Below are positions 16,885-25,148 of a stretch of DNA of 64,000 nt, one piece after another. Source of the stretch: Mesorhizobium sp. B2-4-15 (GTDB taxonomy: Bacteria; Pseudomonadota; Alphaproteobacteria; Rhizobiales; Rhizobiaceae). The translations under genes and the position numbers were made by a program. The stretch spans positions 124,001 to 188,000 of the forward strand of contig NZ_VFUZ01000008.1 of NCBI RefSeq assembly GCF_006658505.1, in the 5' to 3' direction. Each line of letters opens with the position of its first letter. The stretch's first letter is position 1. Below the pieces are notes generated by a model, which saw only the letters and a list, made by a program, of their open reading frames with translations, had not been told where the DNA came from and searched no databases.

Positions 16885-17623
16885 GGCCAAGCGGCCCGGC
16901 GCGAAGGCGCAGTTTGCCGGCAGTTCGCGGGCAAAGCGCGAGGCGGTCCAGCCTTCCCTCTGGGACCGCCTCGTCAACGACTTGCCGGGGCTGACGTCGG
17001 AGATCGACGGGCTGCGCCGTCTGCTGGATGAGGAACTCGGCGACGCGCGCGTCGAGGCTTTTCTTGTCGGTAGCGCGCGCGCCATCGATACCGACGCCGA
17101 ACTCACATCCGAGCAGAAACGGCGCCTGCACCGGCTGGCCTTTCAGACCGAGCATCGCGCCGAAGTCGAAAGCCGCGGCGTGGTCGTTTCGGCGCGCGTA
17201 TTGAGAGAAGCCGTGCGGCGCGACATCGAGGCCCTGTTCAACACCGAGCGTTTCGAATCCGTACCGATGCTCTCCGACGCCGAACATGAACAGCCCCTGG
17301 ACGAGCTGCCGTCGCTCGCCGACTTTCCGGAGGTACGCCGCAGCGTGGTCAATTATGGCGTGCCGTCCTTTTCCGGCCGCTCGTCGCGGGATTTCGACCG
17401 CGATGCGCTGGCGCGCGAAATCCGGGCGGTGCTCGCCACCTTCGAGCCGCGCCTGAAGGAGAGCGCCACGACCGTCAACGTCACGCTCGGCGACAAAAAC
17501 GTCGGCCTCAAGATCGAGATCGACGCGGTGCTGATCATGGCCCCGACACCGGAGCGTATGCGGCTGCGCACCACGATCAATCTCGACAACGGCCTGGCAC
17601 GAACCGAATTCCGGGAGACCTGA
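16871..17623 (+). CDS. tssE: T6SS baseplate protein TssE (gp25-like), enlarged
   Basis: The gp25/lysozyme-like wedge fold of the T6SS baseplate is visible in LREAVRRDIEALFNTE, the RRSVVNYGVPSFSG segment with DFDRDALAREIRAVLATFEPRL, and a terminal LRTTINLDNG. The product has 250 residues, while TssE proteins are usually about 130-180. The extra material lies between the N-terminal SLWDRLVNDLPG start and the LREAVRRD helix (about residues 45-110). The ATG overlaps the hcp end by 14 bp; tssF follows after one base. Confidence 0.93.
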   Translation: MSASEAKRPGAKAQFAGSSRAKREAVQPSLWDRLVNDLPGLTSEIDGLRRLLDEELGDARVEAFLVGSARAIDTDAELTSEQKRRLHRLAFQTEHRAEVESRGVVVSARVLREAVRRDIEALFNTERFESVPMLSDAEHEQPLDELPSLADFPEVRRSVVNYGVPSFSGRSSRDFDRDALAREIRAVLATFEPRLKESATTVNVTLGDKNVGLKIEIDAVLIMAPTPERMRLRTTINLDNGLARTEFRET

Positions 17624-17624
17624 G

Positions 17625-19499
17625 ATGGATCGGGTCTTCGTGGAGTATTACGAAGAAGAACTGACCCATATCCGGGCGCTAGCCGCGGAATTCGCCGACA
17701 TGCATCCGGCGGTTGCCCGTAATCTTTCCCTCGATACGGTCCCATGTCCCGACCCTTATGTGGAACGCCTGCTTGACGGCGTGGCCTTCCTGGCCGCGCG
17801 CACCCGTCTGAAGGTCGACGCGGAGCGCTCGCGCTTCTCGCGCGCCGTGCTCGATGTGCTTTACCCGGATCTGGTGACGCCGGCGCCGGCGACGGCGATG
17901 GCTGTGCTGAAACCCGGCCAGCAGGTGCAGTCGATGATCACCGGCCACGCCGTCGCGCGCGGCACACGACTGGTCTCCGGCCTGCATCCAGGGCTTTCGA
18001 CGCGCTCCACCTTCACCACCGCGCAGGAGGTCACGCTGTGGCCGATCGCCATCACCTCGGTCAACTATTTCCAGGATCGCAGCGCGCTCGCCGCCGCCGG
18101 AATCGCGCCGATCGGTGATGTGCGCGGCGAGGCGGCGTTTCGCGTCACCCTCGCCCGGACAGGAAAAGGCAAGCTCAGCGAGCTGTCGCTCGACCGTCTC
18201 GACCTTTATTTCGCCGGGCGTGCCAAGGCGCCGCTGCTTTTCGATGCAATCTTCGGCGCCTGCTCGGCCGTCGGCGCGCGGGCGCAAGGCAAGACCGATC
18301 GGTTATCGGCGCTGCCCGAGCCCGAAATGATCGGCATCCGCGACGACGAAGCGCTGATGCCGCGCACCCGTCCGACCTTCGAGGGCTATCGGCTGCTGCG
18401 CGAATATTTCATGATCCCGGAGCGCTTCCATTACGTGCGGGTCGCCGGCCTCCAGCCGGTGGTGCGCAAGTGCGATGCGGGGATCGAGATCATCTTCCTG
18501 TTCCGCCGTCCCGTGCCCGAGCTCGCGGATGTGACGGCCGCCGATTTCGAGTTGTTCGTGACGCCGGTCATCAATCTCTTCGAACGCGAATGCAACGTCA
18601 TCGAGATCGATCCGCGCAAAACGCGTCAGGTTCTGCACGCCGACCGCACCCGCGCGCGGGATTTCGAGATCTTCCGGGTCTCCCGGGTCGAGGATGCCGA
18701 CGCGGAGAGCGGCGAGGCGACAATTCCCGAATTGTTCAGCCTGGGGCAGAACAGCGGCAGCGGTTGGGTCTATTCGACCGAGCGACGGCCGCGCCGGGCC
18801 ACGGAAGACGAGCGGCGCGAGGGCCTGACCCGCACCTCCTACACGGGCGACGATGTCTTTATCGCCGTCTCGCGCCCGGCAGGAAGCGCGCCAAACCGGC
18901 CGCTCAAGCGTCTAGACATCACGGCGCTCTGCACCAACCGCGACCTGCCGATCCTGGACGATACGCCGACGCTGACGCTGGAGACGGCCGATCCGGTCGA
19001 AGCGGTACGCTTGCTCGGGGCACTACGGGCGCCGCAGCCGGCAATCCCGGCGTCCCTGCCGGCCGGCGCCGAAGGCGAATCCCGCGCCGACAACCTCGCC
19101 TGGCGGCTGGTGGCGCAGCTCTCTCTCAACTTCCTCAGCCTTGCCCAGGAAGGCCGTGGCGTCGATCCGCTGCATGCCTTGCTCGACCTCTATGCCGATC
19201 GGGGCGATCCGGGCCTTGCCCGCAACGTGCATTCGATCGTCCGTATCGATTCGCGCCCGGTGATCGAGCGGCTCCAGATCGACGGGCCAATGTGTTTCGG
19301 ACGCGGCACCGAGGTAACACTGCATGTCGACCAGTCCGTGCTGGCGGGTCAAAGCTCGCTGCTGCTTTCGGCCCTGCTTTCGCGGCTGTTCGCCCGCCAT
19401 GCGGGGATAAACGGATTTGTGCGGACCCGCACGCGGTTGTTGCAGAGGCAGGAGGATGTGCCATGGCCGATGACGCCCGGCAATCGCTACCTGATCTAG
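17625..19499 (+). CDS. tssF: T6SS baseplate protein TssF
   Basis: 624 residues, normal for TssF (VasA/ImpG), the large wedge subunit that pairs with TssG. The N-terminus is characteristic: YYEEELTHIRALAAEFA, HPAVARNL and DPYVERLLDGVAFLAAR. Later ERFHYVRVAGL and VINLFERECNVIEID are family blocks, and the C-terminus contains ATPGxR-type text. It overlaps tssG by 37 bp. Confidence 0.96.
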   Translation: MDRVFVEYYEEELTHIRALAAEFADMHPAVARNLSLDTVPCPDPYVERLLDGVAFLAARTRLKVDAERSRFSRAVLDVLYPDLVTPAPATAMAVLKPGQQVQSMITGHAVARGTRLVSGLHPGLSTRSTFTTAQEVTLWPIAITSVNYFQDRSALAAAGIAPIGDVRGEAAFRVTLARTGKGKLSELSLDRLDLYFAGRAKAPLLFDAIFGACSAVGARAQGKTDRLSALPEPEMIGIRDDEALMPRTRPTFEGYRLLREYFMIPERFHYVRVAGLQPVVRKCDAGIEIIFLFRRPVPELADVTAADFELFVTPVINLFERECNVIEIDPRKTRQVLHADRTRARDFEIFRVSRVEDADAESGEATIPELFSLGQNSGSGWVYSTERRPRRATEDERREGLTRTSYTGDDVFIAVSRPAGSAPNRPLKRLDITALCTNRDLPILDDTPTLTLETADPVEAVRLLGALRAPQPAIPASLPAGAEGESRADNLAWRLVAQLSLNFLSLAQEGRGVDPLHALLDLYADRGDPGLARNVHSIVRIDSRPVIERLQIDGPMCFGRGTEVTLHVDQSVLAGQSSLLLSALLSRLFARHAGINGFVRTRTRLLQRQEDVPWPMTPGNRYLI

Positions 19500-20530
19500 A
19501 GGAGCCCGCAACGGTCGCAGCCGAACCGCTGTCGGAGGGCTTCGATTTTTTCGAGCTGCTGCGACGCCTGGAGCAGCGCCGTGGATTGTTCGGCCATTCC
19601 GGAACGGCCGACCGAGAGCCGGCGAGACTTGGCCAGCATGTGCGCCTGAGCTTCTCGGCCCGGGACGTCGTCAAGCTCCAGGACGCCGGGGGCAAGGCCC
19701 CGGCGCGGGTAACCGTCGCCAATCTCGGGCTGCTTGGACCGGAAGGACCGATGCCGTTGCATCTGACACGCTGGGTGCTCGACCGGCTGTCGCAGCGCTG
19801 GTTCACGGGGGCCGACGCCGAGCAGACCAGCGACACGACGTTCGTCGATTTCGTCAACATCCTGCAGCACCGCATGATGGCGCTTTACTACCGCGCCTGG
19901 GCTGACGCGCATCCGGCGGTTCAGGTCGAGCGTTCCGTCGGCGGGCGCGTTCGCGGCATGCTGGAGGCAATGTCCGGGATCGGCCTCCCCGGCACGCAGG
20001 ATCCCGAACTAGACACTGTGCGACTGCGACAGGCCGGATCGCTCGCCAACCAGGTCGACGGCGTGGAGCGGCTTACCTTGTTTCTCGCCACCGCCTTCAA
20101 GGTACCGGTGCAGATCAAGGAATTCGTCGCCGCCTGGATCACCATACCGACGGCGCTGCAGACGCGTCTCGGCAAGGCCTATGCTGGTCTCGGACGCGGT
20201 GCGACGATTGGGCCGCGGGTCTTCAGCCGCCAAAGCAGGATCGAATTGCGCGTCGGCCCGCTCAGCCTTGACGACTTCAAGTCGTTCCTGCCCGGCGAAC
20301 GGCGTCTTGGCCTTTTCAAGAAGGCGGTGAACGACATGATCGGCGAGACGCTCGACGTCGATCTGCGCATCGTGCTCGCGCGCGACGCCGTGCCGCCGCC
20401 ACGGGTCGGGACTGTCCAGCTTGGCCGGACGGCCTGGCTGGCACGGCCCGCCGAAAAGGGTGACGCCGACGATCTCAGGTTGCGCACCATCGTGGGTTGG
20501 CGGCCGGAAATGGCGGAGGCGGCCGCATGA
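19463..20530 (+). CDS. tssG: T6SS baseplate protein TssG
   Basis: 355 residues. TssG (VasB/ImpH) completes the TssE-F-G wedge. FDFFELLRRLEQR near residue 27 followed by RLGQHVRLSFSA is the standard opening; NLGLLGPEGPMPLHLT and FVDFVNILQHRMMALYYRAW follow. The open frame runs far upstream through tssF, but only the ATG at 19463 gives the family N-terminus, and GGAGG lies before it inside tssF. The stop overlaps the tagH start (ATGA). Confidence 0.95.
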   Translation: MADDARQSLPDLEEPATVAAEPLSEGFDFFELLRRLEQRRGLFGHSGTADREPARLGQHVRLSFSARDVVKLQDAGGKAPARVTVANLGLLGPEGPMPLHLTRWVLDRLSQRWFTGADAEQTSDTTFVDFVNILQHRMMALYYRAWADAHPAVQVERSVGGRVRGMLEAMSGIGLPGTQDPELDTVRLRQAGSLANQVDGVERLTLFLATAFKVPVQIKEFVAAWITIPTALQTRLGKAYAGLGRGATIGPRVFSRQSRIELRVGPLSLDDFKSFLPGERRLGLFKKAVNDMIGETLDVDLRIVLARDAVPPPRVGTVQLGRTAWLARPAEKGDADDLRLRTIVGWRPEMAEAAA

Positions 20531-21984
20531 GCCTGCTGCTGACGCTGGAACAAGGGCCGCGCTCGCAAGTGGTCAGGCAGACCCGGCTGGACGAGGGCGA
20601 ATTGGTGATCGGGCGCGGCGCCGATGCCGGCTGGCAGATCGACGACCCGGACATGTTCGTCTCGCGCGCGCATTGCAAGATCAGCGGCGACCGGGATGGC
20701 TATTTCGTTACCGACACGTCGAGCAGCGGATTGTTCGTCGACGATTCCGACAGCCCTCTAGGAGTTGGCCGGTCGATGCGGCTGCAGAGCGGCATGCGGC
20801 TGCGCATGGGCGACTATGTGGTCTATGTCGAGGTCCAATCCAAAGCGAGCCAGACGTCGATCGGCCCTGCCCCGGTCGCCAGCCATCCCATGCCTGCGTG
20901 GTCATCGCCGGGAGCGCGAACGCCGGCCAGCATCGGCGGCGACGACTTCTTCTCGGCCAAGGTCGAGGAAGAGCCGCGGCCGCCGCGCCCGGCGGATCTG
21001 CCGAACCCCTTCGAGCAGCCTGTTCCCGGGGCTTATGACCGCCCATCGAGCCAACGCAGTTCGCCCGCCTTTGACGATCCGTTCAGCCTCGACCCGGTGG
21101 CGACGCCGGACTCCAGCGGTGCCGCTGCTCCAGGTCAGCCAGATCCGTTCGGGTTTGGTGAAATGTCTTCGCGCAACGATGCGCCCGGGCATGCGGCAAA
21201 GCCGGCCAGCCTCGATGACGATTTCAGCTTTGGACCGGGCGTGACGCCGCCTCTCACCAACGGCGCCCACCTGGCAGGACGTGCGCACCATCAGGTTGAA
21301 AAGCCGCGAGCCGCGCATCCCTGGGATATGCCGGCGCAGGAAGCCGCGTCACCGCCGCCGCGCCGCGCCGTTCCAGCGTCAAAGCCGGCGCACCCCGCAC
21401 GGCCTGCTTCCGCCGATATGGCGCTTCGTGCCGCATTCTTACGCGGGATGGGCGTCGACGAGGCCGATTTTCCCGGCCGCGATGCGATCGCCGAAATGGA
21501 AAAGTTCGGGCGCGAATACCGGCTGATGCTGGATGGCTTGATGCAACTCCTGCGCAAGCGCGCCGAGGAGAAGGGAAGCGCCCGCGTCGCCCAGACGGTG
21601 GTCGGTGCTTCCGAGGTCAACCCGCTTAAATTCCTGCCGACGGTGGAGGATGTCATCGTCACCATCATCTCTGAACGCAGTCCGGGCTTTCTCTCCGGCG
21701 AGGCGGCGATCAGCGACGCGGTAAGGGACCTTGCACAGCATCACGTACGCGCCTGGCGCGGCGTTCAGGCCGCACTTCGGCGCATGATCGACCGTTTTGA
21801 TCCGGCCGTGATCGAGGAAGAGCTCAAATCGAATTCCGCCATCGGCAATCTGCTCTCCGGCGGGCGCAACGCCAAGCTGTGGGAGCTCTACCGGAAACGA
21901 CATCGCGACATCGCCCAGAGTGCGGAATCGAGTTTCCTGGGCGAGATCGGCGCGGACTTCAGGGACGCATATGAAGAGGAGTAG
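20527..21984 (+). CDS. tagH: FHA-domain T6SS regulator TagH (Fha/ImpI)
   Basis: 485 residues. An N-terminal FHA domain at about 5-100 has GRGADAGWQIDDPD, FVSRAHCKI and the SSSGLFVDDSD loop. A long Pro/Ala-rich linker follows. At about 300-480 comes the conserved C-terminal Fha-associated domain (AAFLRGMGVDEADFPG, then NPLKFLPTVEDV). In Agrobacterium and Pseudomonas the homologue binds a phosphothreonine made by PpkA and promotes T6SS assembly. The start ATG overlaps the tssG stop. A second FHA protein is encoded at 36499-37578. Confidence 0.93.
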   Translation: MSLLLTLEQGPRSQVVRQTRLDEGELVIGRGADAGWQIDDPDMFVSRAHCKISGDRDGYFVTDTSSSGLFVDDSDSPLGVGRSMRLQSGMRLRMGDYVVYVEVQSKASQTSIGPAPVASHPMPAWSSPGARTPASIGGDDFFSAKVEEEPRPPRPADLPNPFEQPVPGAYDRPSSQRSSPAFDDPFSLDPVATPDSSGAAAPGQPDPFGFGEMSSRNDAPGHAAKPASLDDDFSFGPGVTPPLTNGAHLAGRAHHQVEKPRAAHPWDMPAQEAASPPPRRAVPASKPAHPARPASADMALRAAFLRGMGVDEADFPGRDAIAEMEKFGREYRLMLDGLMQLLRKRAEEKGSARVAQTVVGASEVNPLKFLPTVEDVIVTIISERSPGFLSGEAAISDAVRDLAQHHVRAWRGVQAALRRMIDRFDPAVIEEELKSNSAIGNLLSGGRNAKLWELYRKRHRDIAQSAESSFLGEIGADFRDAYEEE

Positions 21985-21987
21985 GAC

Positions 21988-22440
21988 ATGATCGACAGGC
22001 GTGAATTCGTCGTTGCCCTCGGCGCTACGGGGCTGCTTGCGGCTTGCCAGAGCGGCCCGCCGAAACCATCGGTTATTTCGGTCAACGTGACCGGCGGCGC
22101 CGGCATGAATCCGGGACCGGGCGGCGGCGACCGGCCGGTGACGGTTCTGGTGATGCGGCTTGCCAGCACCGGCAAGTTCAACTCGGCCGACTATTTCGCG
22201 CTGCAGGGCAACGCGGGCTCGGCGCTCGGCGCCGACCTCATCGGCTCCGACGCGATCTCGGTCGCGCCTGGCAAGACCGCGGCCAAGACCATCACCGTCG
22301 AGCCGAACGCGACGGCGCTTGGCTTTGTGGCGCTGATCCGAGAGCCCGGCGGACGCAACTGGCGCACGACCAAGTCGGTGTCGCCTGGGTCGAAATTCAC
22401 CATCAACGTCAGCCTCGGCAAGGGCGGCATTTCCGCCTAG
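21988..22440 (+). CDS. tssJ: T6SS outer-membrane lipoprotein TssJ
   Basis: 150 residues. The N-terminus MIDRREFVVALGATGLLAAC is a lipoprotein signal with LAAC as lipobox; the Arg-Arg near the start resembles a Tat signal. The mature part is the transthyretin-like TssJ fold (VISVNVTGG, RPVTVLVMRLAS, FGALIREP-like FVALIREPGGRNWR). TssJ anchors the TssM periplasmic domain to the outer membrane. Only one tssJ is present although TssL and TssM are doubled. Confidence 0.93.
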   Translation: MIDRREFVVALGATGLLAACQSGPPKPSVISVNVTGGAGMNPGPGGGDRPVTVLVMRLASTGKFNSADYFALQGNAGSALGADLIGSDAISVAPGKTAAKTITVEPNATALGFVALIREPGGRNWRTTKSVSPGSKFTINVSLGKGGISA

Positions 22441-22479
22441 CGGCAAAGCAGCAGATGGTTGCGTGCAGAGAGTAGCGGC

Positions 22480-23814
22480 ATGAGCGATGCAAACAGGGTG
22501 CTGTGGTCGGAGGGCCTGTTTCTCAGAACCCAGCACTTCCAGCAGCAGGATCGGTTCTTCGAGGGCATGGTGCGCGGCGCATTGCAGGCCGGCCAGCTCC
22601 ATACTTTCGGCTTCCAGCAACTGACCCTCGACCAATCGCTGCTCGACGCCGGCCAGGTCTCGATCGTGTCCGCCCGCGGCATTTTCCCGGACGGCACGCC
22701 TTTCTCCATCCCCGAACTGATGGATGCGCCGAAGCCGTTGCCGGTCACGGCCGACACCGGTGCCGGTCCGGTGTTGATCGCACTGCCGCTCGAGCCGCCC
22801 GGTGGCGTCGGATTCGACCCGGCGCATGCGGCATCGACGGGCGCGCGTTATCACGGCAAGGTCGTTTCAGTGCGCGACGCCGTCCAGAGCGGCGCCGATC
22901 CGGAAGAGATCGAGATCGCCCGGCCGCAAGCGACCCTGATTGCGCCCGGCAAATCGGTCGGCGGTTATACCGCCTTGCCGATCGCCGACATAAAAGGTGT
23001 GCGCGCCGACGGCGGCGTCTCGCTCGACGAGACGTTCCTGCCGCCGACGCTGATCACCGGCGCGGTCCACTGGTACCGGCAATTGCTGCAGGAGGTCGTC
23101 ACCGGCCTCGACCAGATCGCCGAAGCGCATGGCAAGATGGTGATGGGCGGCGCCGGCCGCAGCGTCGAAGACCTTTTGATGCTGCACCTCGCCAATGCCG
23201 CTCGCCCAAGGCTTGCCCATATGCTTGCCCAGGACGTCTTCCATCCTGCCGAACTCTATCTCGAACTTGCTGGACTCGCCGGCGAGATGGCAACCTACGG
23301 CTCGAGTTCGCGGCGGCTCGGCGAACTGCCGGCCTACGACCACATGGCACCCGGCCCCCCCTATATGGCGCTGGCGGACGCCTTGCGTTCGCTCATCCTC
23401 AGCCTGCGCTACATCGAGCCGAAATCGCGCGCGCTGCCGGTGATGCGGCACGCGACCAACGTCTGGAAAGTGCGCATCGACAACCCGAAGCTTTTGGTCG
23501 CCAGCCGCATCGTCATCCGCGTCGGATCGGAACTGTCGGAAGACGCGCTGCGCAAGATCTTCGTCAACCAGGCGACAGTCGGCGCCGCCGATCAGTTCGA
23601 AGGGCTCTGGAAGTCCCGCCTGCCGGGCATTCCGCTGAAGCCGCTTCATTCGCAGCCCCGCGAGATTCCCTATGATGGCGACCGGCTGTGCCTGGAACTG
23701 GATCAGAAAAGCGAGCATTGGGCCTCGTTGCTCGACGCCCCCGGCTTCGTCATTGGCGTTTCCGGTGTCCTGCCGAGCGAGCCGCAGGTCGACTGCTATT
23801 CAGTGAACAGGTGA
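22480..23814 (+). CDS. tssK: T6SS baseplate-membrane connector TssK
   Basis: 444 residues, standard for TssK (VasE/ImpJ), which docks the baseplate onto the TssL/TssM cytoplasmic parts. Signatures are VLWSEGLFLRTQHFQQQDRF at the N-terminus, SDARGIFPDG-like text (SARGIFPDGTPF), HPAELYLELAGLAGEMATYG in the middle and LRKIFVNQ with CLELDQKSEHW late. The ATG at 22480 was chosen; a TTG seven codons upstream is in frame but precedes no conserved residue. Confidence 0.96.
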   Translation: MSDANRVLWSEGLFLRTQHFQQQDRFFEGMVRGALQAGQLHTFGFQQLTLDQSLLDAGQVSIVSARGIFPDGTPFSIPELMDAPKPLPVTADTGAGPVLIALPLEPPGGVGFDPAHAASTGARYHGKVVSVRDAVQSGADPEEIEIARPQATLIAPGKSVGGYTALPIADIKGVRADGGVSLDETFLPPTLITGAVHWYRQLLQEVVTGLDQIAEAHGKMVMGGAGRSVEDLLMLHLANAARPRLAHMLAQDVFHPAELYLELAGLAGEMATYGSSSRRLGELPAYDHMAPGPPYMALADALRSLILSLRYIEPKSRALPVMRHATNVWKVRIDNPKLLVASRIVIRVGSELSEDALRKIFVNQATVGAADQFEGLWKSRLPGIPLKPLHSQPREIPYDGDRLCLELDQKSEHWASLLDAPGFVIGVSGVLPSEPQVDCYSVNR

Positions 23815-23818
23815 GGCC

Positions 23819-25147
23819 ATGAGCCGGGATGATCCTTTCGGACTGTCGGAGGATCGCGAGCGCACCCGCATCAGGCTGTCGGGCGCCGCGCCACGGCCGA
23901 TGGCGCCGCTGGTACCGGGCGCGCCGGTCAAAAGGGCGCGCGCTCATCCCAACACGCTCATCAACATCTTCGCGCCATTGCTCGAATTCGCGCCCGAGCT
24001 CGAAAGCGCGCTGGCGCCGGAGAACCCGGAAGTGATGCGGACGCGCCTGCTCGACGAACTGGTTCAGGCGCGCGACGCCGCGATGGCAGCGGGCTCCTCG
24101 CTGGAGCGCGCGGACCAGGCGGCCTGGGCCGTGGCGGCCTTGCTCGACGATCTCGCGCTCAACACGCCATGGGGCGGCGCCAGCGCCTGGCCGCGCCAGC
24201 CTCTGGTGGTCATGCTGCGCGGCGACGTCGATGCCGGCACCCAGTTCTTCACCCGCCTTGACGAGCTCGAGCGTCATCCGAACCGTGACCGCGAGATGCT
24301 GGAGCTTCAATACTACTGTCTGGCGCTCGGCTTCCGCGGCAAGTACCGGGTGCCCGGCCGCGCCGGTGACCGCTCGCTTAATGCCGTGCGTGTGGCAGCC
24401 GCGCGCTTCCTGCGCAATGCGGACGCCGAGGACGCGCCGCTGTCGCCAAACTGGAAAGGCGTCAGCGCTTCAGACGAGCCGCAGCGCTTCATCGTTCCGA
24501 TCTGGGTGATGCCGCTTGCCGCGGTTGTCGTCGCCGCCGCCGCTTATATCGGTCTGTCGATGGGCTTGAGCGGCCAGGCGGTCGAACTCTCCGCGCTCGT
24601 GCGCACGCTGCCGCCGGCCTCACGTGGCGACGTCACCCGCGCCGCACCCAAGCAGGATGCTCCCGAACCTGAACCGCCACAGCCGGTGGATTTCGCGCTG
24701 CTGCCCGAGTTCAAGGCCGAAGCGCCGGCGAACCTCAAGGGCGCGCTCAGCGGCACCGAGAGCGTCTCGCTGGCCAAGCTGATCATCCAGTCCTCCAACC
24801 CCGAGCTCTTCCAATCCTCGCGGCCGACATTGTCCCAAGGCTATGAGCCGCTGATCGAGTCGATCGCCAAGGTAATCCTCGCCAATCAGGAGCTGATCGG
24901 AAACATCACAATCGTCGGTCATACCGACAATGTGCGCCTGCAACGGTCCAATCCGCTCGCGAGCAATCAGCGGCTTTCGGAGGCACGTGCTCAAACCATA
25001 GCGGAGATCCTGGTGCAGGCGGGAGTGCCTCAGGAGCGCATCCATTCCGAAGGCCGCGCCGACTCTGATCCGGTGGCCGACAACTCGACGCGCGAGGGCC
25101 GCGCGCTCAACCGGCGCGTCGAAGTCCTGGTCGAGAAGAGGCTCTGA
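23819..25147 (+). CDS. tssL: T6SS membrane protein TssL with C-terminal OmpA domain (copy 1)
   Basis: 442 residues. The DotU/IcmH domain spans about 40-200 (FAPLLEFAPELES, AWAVAALLDDLALNTPWG, LQYYCLALGFRGKYR). A membrane segment lies at about 222-246. A periplasmic OmpA-like peptidoglycan-binding domain covers about 310-442 (NITIVGHTDNV, then NRRVEVLVEK). The short N-terminal ERTRIRLSG puts a Thr at residue 16 in a TxIR context like the PpkA-phosphorylated Thr14 of Agrobacterium TssL. It sits between tssK and tssM; a paralogue lies at 37871-39373. Confidence 0.95.
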   Translation: MSRDDPFGLSEDRERTRIRLSGAAPRPMAPLVPGAPVKRARAHPNTLINIFAPLLEFAPELESALAPENPEVMRTRLLDELVQARDAAMAAGSSLERADQAAWAVAALLDDLALNTPWGGASAWPRQPLVVMLRGDVDAGTQFFTRLDELERHPNRDREMLELQYYCLALGFRGKYRVPGRAGDRSLNAVRVAAARFLRNADAEDAPLSPNWKGVSASDEPQRFIVPIWVMPLAAVVVAAAAYIGLSMGLSGQAVELSALVRTLPPASRGDVTRAAPKQDAPEPEPPQPVDFALLPEFKAEAPANLKGALSGTESVSLAKLIIQSSNPELFQSSRPTLSQGYEPLIESIAKVILANQELIGNITIVGHTDNVRLQRSNPLASNQRLSEARAQTIAEILVQAGVPQERIHSEGRADSDPVADNSTREGRALNRRVEVLVEKRL

Positions 25148-25148
25148 G

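Noticed and set aside
22503..23675. A 390-codon Arg-rich frame inside tssK
   Set aside because: Arg/Pro/Ala-rich frame-shifted reading of a well-conserved TssK gene.
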